From assembly GCA_022572105.1 (NCBI GenBank), contig JACZWN010000057.1, positions 1 through 9,728 on the forward strand: 9,728 bases of DNA. The letters run 5' to 3'. The DNA comes from Pseudomonadota bacterium (GTDB lineage Bacteria; Pseudomonadota; Alphaproteobacteria; Kiloniellales; J153). Position numbers and translations under genes: made by a program. The notes under the pieces are model-generated. The model ran no database searches. It was not told the DNA's origin and saw nothing but the letters and a program-made list of their open reading frames with translations. Shown here piece after piece: positions 6,480 through 9,728 of the stretch (within the stretch, counting starts at the first letter, position 1; every line of letters begins with the position of its first letter).

Positions 6480-7274
<795 letters not shown>

Positions 7275-7297
7275 CCGAAACCAAGCTTTCGCACTTC

Positions 7298-7332
7298 GGG
7301 CCGGGCCCTCTTCCGGGGGTCCGGCCCCTTTT
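7298..7332 (+). terminator. Intrinsic terminator of the cox operon
   Basis: The GC-rich arm 7298-7309 (GGGCCGGGCCCT) pairs with 7316-7327 (GGGGTCCGGCCC) over 12 bp, with two G-U pairs and a 6-base loop, followed by C and TTTT (7329-7332). It lies 23 bases after the coxM stop. The T tract is short but the stem is strong. Confidence 0.75.
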
Positions 7333-7355
7333 ACTCGGCCCGGCAACGCTCCTCT

Positions 7356-7364
7356 TGGTATAAG
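7356..7364 (+). promoter_or_regulatory. Candidate extended -10 promoter for the YdbH-like gene
   Basis: TGGTATAAG (7356-7364) combines an extended -10 TGN with TATAAG, five of six matches to TATAAT. No good -35 lies 17 bases upstream, which an extended -10 can tolerate. It sits after the cox terminator and 48 bases before ATG 7412, so transcription would begin around 7371. Confidence 0.45.
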
Positions 7365-7376
7365 CTGGCCACGATC

Positions 7377-7403
7377 ACCTGACACGCACCTGACACGCAC
7401 CTG
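7377..7403 (+). repeat. 11-bp direct tandem repeat in the leader
   Basis: ACCTGACACGC occurs twice in direct contact (7377-7387 and 7388-7398), followed by a third partial copy ACCTG (7399-7403). It begins just past the inferred transcription start and ends 8 bases before ATG 7412, so it covers the region where a ribosome site should be. No good Shine-Dalgarno sequence is present. Confidence 0.8.
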
Positions 7404-7411
7404 GGCCGGTC

Positions 7412-9728
7412 ATGGGCCGCCGCATCGCCATTCTCGTCGCCCTGCTCCTCGGGCTCGCGCTCGCCGCGCTGTTCGGGTTCCGCACGGCCGTCGTCGAGCT
7501 GGTGATCGTGGACCGCCTGGCCGCCCGCGGCATCGTGGTCGGCGCGCTCGAGGTCGCGGAGATCGGCCTCGGCGAAATGCGCATCGAGGGCCTGCGCCTG
7601 GGGGCGCGGGACGAGTTGGCCGCGCGCGAGCTGCGCATCGCCTACGAACCCGGCGATTTGGTCCAAGGGCGGGTCGAGACCATCGCGATCGAGGGGCTGG
7701 TTCTCAAGCTCGACCTGACCGGCGATGCCCCGGTGCTGGGCAGCCTGCAGCCCCTGCTCGAAGGTGGCAACGGCGAAGCGCCTGGGTTGCTGCCGGCCAT
7801 GGTCCTGAGCGGCGGCCGGATCGAGGCGAAAACGCCACTCGGCCCCTTGACCGCCAAGGTGGACGGCGAGGCCTGGTCCGAGGCTCCGGGCGCGATGGCG
7901 GCCGTGTTCGCGTTCCGACTGGAGGGCCGGCCGGGCTGGTTGGAGGGCGCCTTCGACGTGACGCGCTCACCCGACGGGACCGCGACCGGCACCCTGGTCC
8001 TCGAGGACGGCGCCCTGGCGCTGCCCGGCGCCGAGATCGGCGGCCTGCGCGGCGAAGTTACCTATGGCCTGTTCCCGGACCGGGCGCCGAGCATCGACGC
8101 CACGGTCTCGGCCGGGCGCATCGCGCTTCCCGGCGCGGCCTTCGAGGAAGCGCACCTGACCCTGCGCACCGCGGGCACGCGCGCGACCCTGGCGGCGCGC
8201 CTGAGCGGCGCGGACGGCCGCTGGTCGCTGGCGCTCACCGGCACGCTCGACGACTACCTGGGCGCCCCCGAGGCGCGCTTCGATCTGAGCGCCTTGGCCC
8301 AAGCCGGCGCCGCGCTCTGGCCGCTCTTGGCGCTGCCCGAACCGAGCGCCGGACGGGCCACGGCGCGCCTGACGGCGAGCGGCCGCCTGGCGCCGCTGTC
8401 GGAGTTGGGCGACGAAGGCTCGACGCCGGCTCGGTGGCTCGCGCGCGCCGTACTCGACGGCCACCTGGTGGCGGAACTCGCGGGCCTCGCCTACCCGGGC
8501 CGCGCCGAGGCGCTCAACGGCGATCTTCGGATCGACGGAGCGATCGAGGACGGCGTCGTAACGTTCCGCTTGCCCCATGCGGCGCGCTTGCAGGTGAACC
8601 GCCTCGACCCCGATTGGCTGCGCGGGATCGGCCTGCCGGACGCGGTGATCCCGCTCTTGGCGCCGGGCGCGACCCTCACTCTGGATGGGCGCGGTCGAGC
8701 GTCCGAAGCCGAGCTGACCGCGTCGTTCACGGCCCAAGTCTCCGCGCGCAATGGCGCGCGGGTCGAGGCCGCGTCCCGGATCCGGCTCGGCTTCGCCGAA
8801 GGCTTCGCGCTCAGCAACCTCACGCTCGCCAACCTCACGCTCGGGGACCTGCGGCTCGCGGCGCGCGCCATCCCCCTGCCCGGCCTGCACCTGCGCGAGC
8901 TTCGGGTGACGGGAGCTCTCGCCGGTACGCCGGACGCGCTGGCCGGCGACCTGGACGTGAGCCTGGAGGTGCGGGACGTCGCCCTCGAAGACCTGCGCGC
9001 GGCCAAGGCAACCGCCGCCCTACCCGTCTCGGTTCGGATCGAGCCGAATGGGTATTCGCTCAATCTGCGCGATGAGGGCCGCCTGTCCCTCGAAATGGCG
9101 GGCTATGGCGACAGGGTCCGCCTGGAGGCGCCCTTGCAAGCCACTCTGCGCGAGGCTTCGGCAACGCTCGCGCGGACCCTGGCGGGCGCCATCTCGCTTG
9201 AGCTCGAGGCCACGCTGGCGGTTGCGCCGGTTGCCCTCGTTCTGGCGCGCAAGGGGGGCGATGTCACGCTCCGGGTCGCGCCGGGCCCGATCGCGGTCGC
9301 CGCGACCTGGTCGCCGGACGCGCCGATCCGCGCCACGGCAAGCCTCGCCAGCACCACGCTGGTTCTGCCGGACCAGGAGATCGCCGTCGAGGGTCTCGCC
9401 GGGAGGTTCGATCTGGGCAAGCCCCCCGCGCGCATCCGGGCCGAGTTCACGCTCGGCGCGCTCGAACACCGCGCCGCGGCGCCGCTGTTCGCACCCCTCG
9501 CCGTGACCGGAACGCTGCTCGGCGACCGGGCCCTGGCGTTTTCGGCCGAGGCGCGCGCACCGGGCGGCGGCGCACGGCTTCGGGTTACCGGCAGCCATGA
9601 CACGGCCACCGGCCGCGGCCGGGCCGAGATCGTTCTCGATCCACTCACCTTCGATCCCGGCGGGCTGCAACCGGGCGCGCTGGCCCCACCGCTGGCGGAT
9701 CTGCGCGACGTGAGCGGCGGATTGCAAG
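7412..9728 (+). CDS. AsmA-like envelope protein, probable YdbH family, 3'-truncated
   Basis: The frame is open from ATG 7412 to the window edge (772 codons, no stop), so the C-terminus is missing. Residues 4-23 form one uncleaved-looking hydrophobic segment (IAILVALLLGLALAALFGF), after which the protein should lie in the periplasm. The rest is a long run of alternating hydrophobic and polar strands with recurring motifs such as GRIEAKTPLG, GALALPGAEIGGLRGEV, LTLDGRG and LSNLTLANLTLGDLRLAA. That is the look of repeating beta-groove proteins (AsmA, TamB, YhdP, YdbH), which bridge inner and outer membranes and are thought to move phospholipids. The end of the visible part, PLADLRDVSGGLQ, resembles the start of the YdbH C-terminal domain. 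The assignment to YdbH rather than another AsmA-like family is tentative. It is separated from the cox genes by a terminator and has its own promoter candidate, so a functional link to them is unlikely. Many long frames on the opposite strand are GC-rich shadows. Confidence 0.75.
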   Translation, partial: MGRRIAILVALLLGLALAALFGFRTAVVELVIVDRLAARGIVVGALEVAEIGLGEMRIEGLRLGARDELAARELRIAYEPGDLVQGRVETIAIEGLVLKLDLTGDAPVLGSLQPLLEGGNGEAPGLLPAMVLSGGRIEAKTPLGPLTAKVDGEAWSEAPGAMAAVFAFRLEGRPGWLEGAFDVTRSPDGTATGTLVLEDGALALPGAEIGGLRGEVTYGLFPDRAPSIDATVSAGRIALPGAAFEEAHLTLRTAGTRATLAARLSGADGRWSLALTGTLDDYLGAPEARFDLSALAQAGAALWPLLALPEPSAGRATARLTASGRLAPLSELGDEGSTPARWLARAVLDGHLVAELAGLAYPGRAEALNGDLRIDGAIEDGVVTFRLPHAARLQVNRLDPDWLRGIGLPDAVIPLLAPGATLTLDGRGRASEAELTASFTAQVSARNGARVEAASRIRLGFAEGFALSNLTLANLTLGDLRLAARAIPLPGLHLRELRVTGALAGTPDALAGDLDVSLEVRDVALEDLRAAKATAALPVSVRIEPNGYSLNLRDEGRLSLEMAGYGDRVRLEAPLQATLREASATLARTLAGAISLELEATLAVAPVALVLARKGGDVTLRVAPGPIAVAATWSPDAPIRATASLASTTLVLPDQEIAVEGLAGRFDLGKPPARIRAEFTLGALEHRAAAPLFAPLAVTGTLLGDRALAFSAEARAPGGGARLRVTGSHDTATGRGRAEIVLDPLTFDPGGLQPGALAPPLADLRDVSGGLQ

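Noticed and set aside
7967..9727. Several long minus-strand frames opposite the YdbH-like gene
   Set aside because: Their composition is shadow-like, with no domain motifs. The plus frame is open for 772 codons with a membrane anchor and coherent beta-strand patterning.

Overview
The window is high-GC DNA that looks proteobacterial, most likely from an alphaproteobacterium. The grounds are GC-rich third codon positions throughout, the cox gene set and its style of spacing, and an AsmA/YdbH-type envelope protein that implies an outer membrane. Every gene lies on the + strand. No rRNA, tRNA, CRISPR array or transposase gene is visible, and no gap between genes exceeds 300 bases.

Bases 1-1532 hold the end of an ABC importer of the nitrate/sulfonate/taurine/thiamine-precursor type: a 5'-truncated ATPase and a complete permease. 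The two genes should be adjacent but are separated by an element of about 180 bp built from 8-bp units (consensus CACNRAGR) arranged as nested inverted repeats. A related but diverged element follows the permease (1548-1703), just before a class I SAM-dependent methyltransferase (1741-2526). These elements create spurious reading frames, one of which wrongly extends the methyltransferase upstream.

Bases 2527-7332 hold an aerobic-type CO dehydrogenase-like (xanthine oxidase family) cluster in the order coxG, coxS, coxL, coxM: a membrane-anchored CoxG, the [2Fe-2S] small subunit, the molybdenum large subunit and the FAD-binding medium subunit. The S-L-M order and the lack of the form I AYXCSFR loop make this a form II-like enzyme whose substrate is not certain to be CO. 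The loop reads AERGAGR where form II normally has AYRGAGR. No coxD, coxE or coxF accessory gene is in view. Upstream of coxG lie a plausible sigma-70 promoter and a short stretch that reads like the last residues of a LivF-type ATPase, perhaps a relic of a lost transporter gene. The cluster ends at a clear intrinsic terminator after coxM.

Bases 7333-9728 hold a new transcription unit: an extended -10 element, an 11-bp tandem repeat in the leader, and a long gene that runs off the end. It encodes a single N-terminal membrane anchor followed by at least 750 residues of repetitive beta-rich sequence, resembling the AsmA-like YdbH family of inter-membrane lipid transport proteins.
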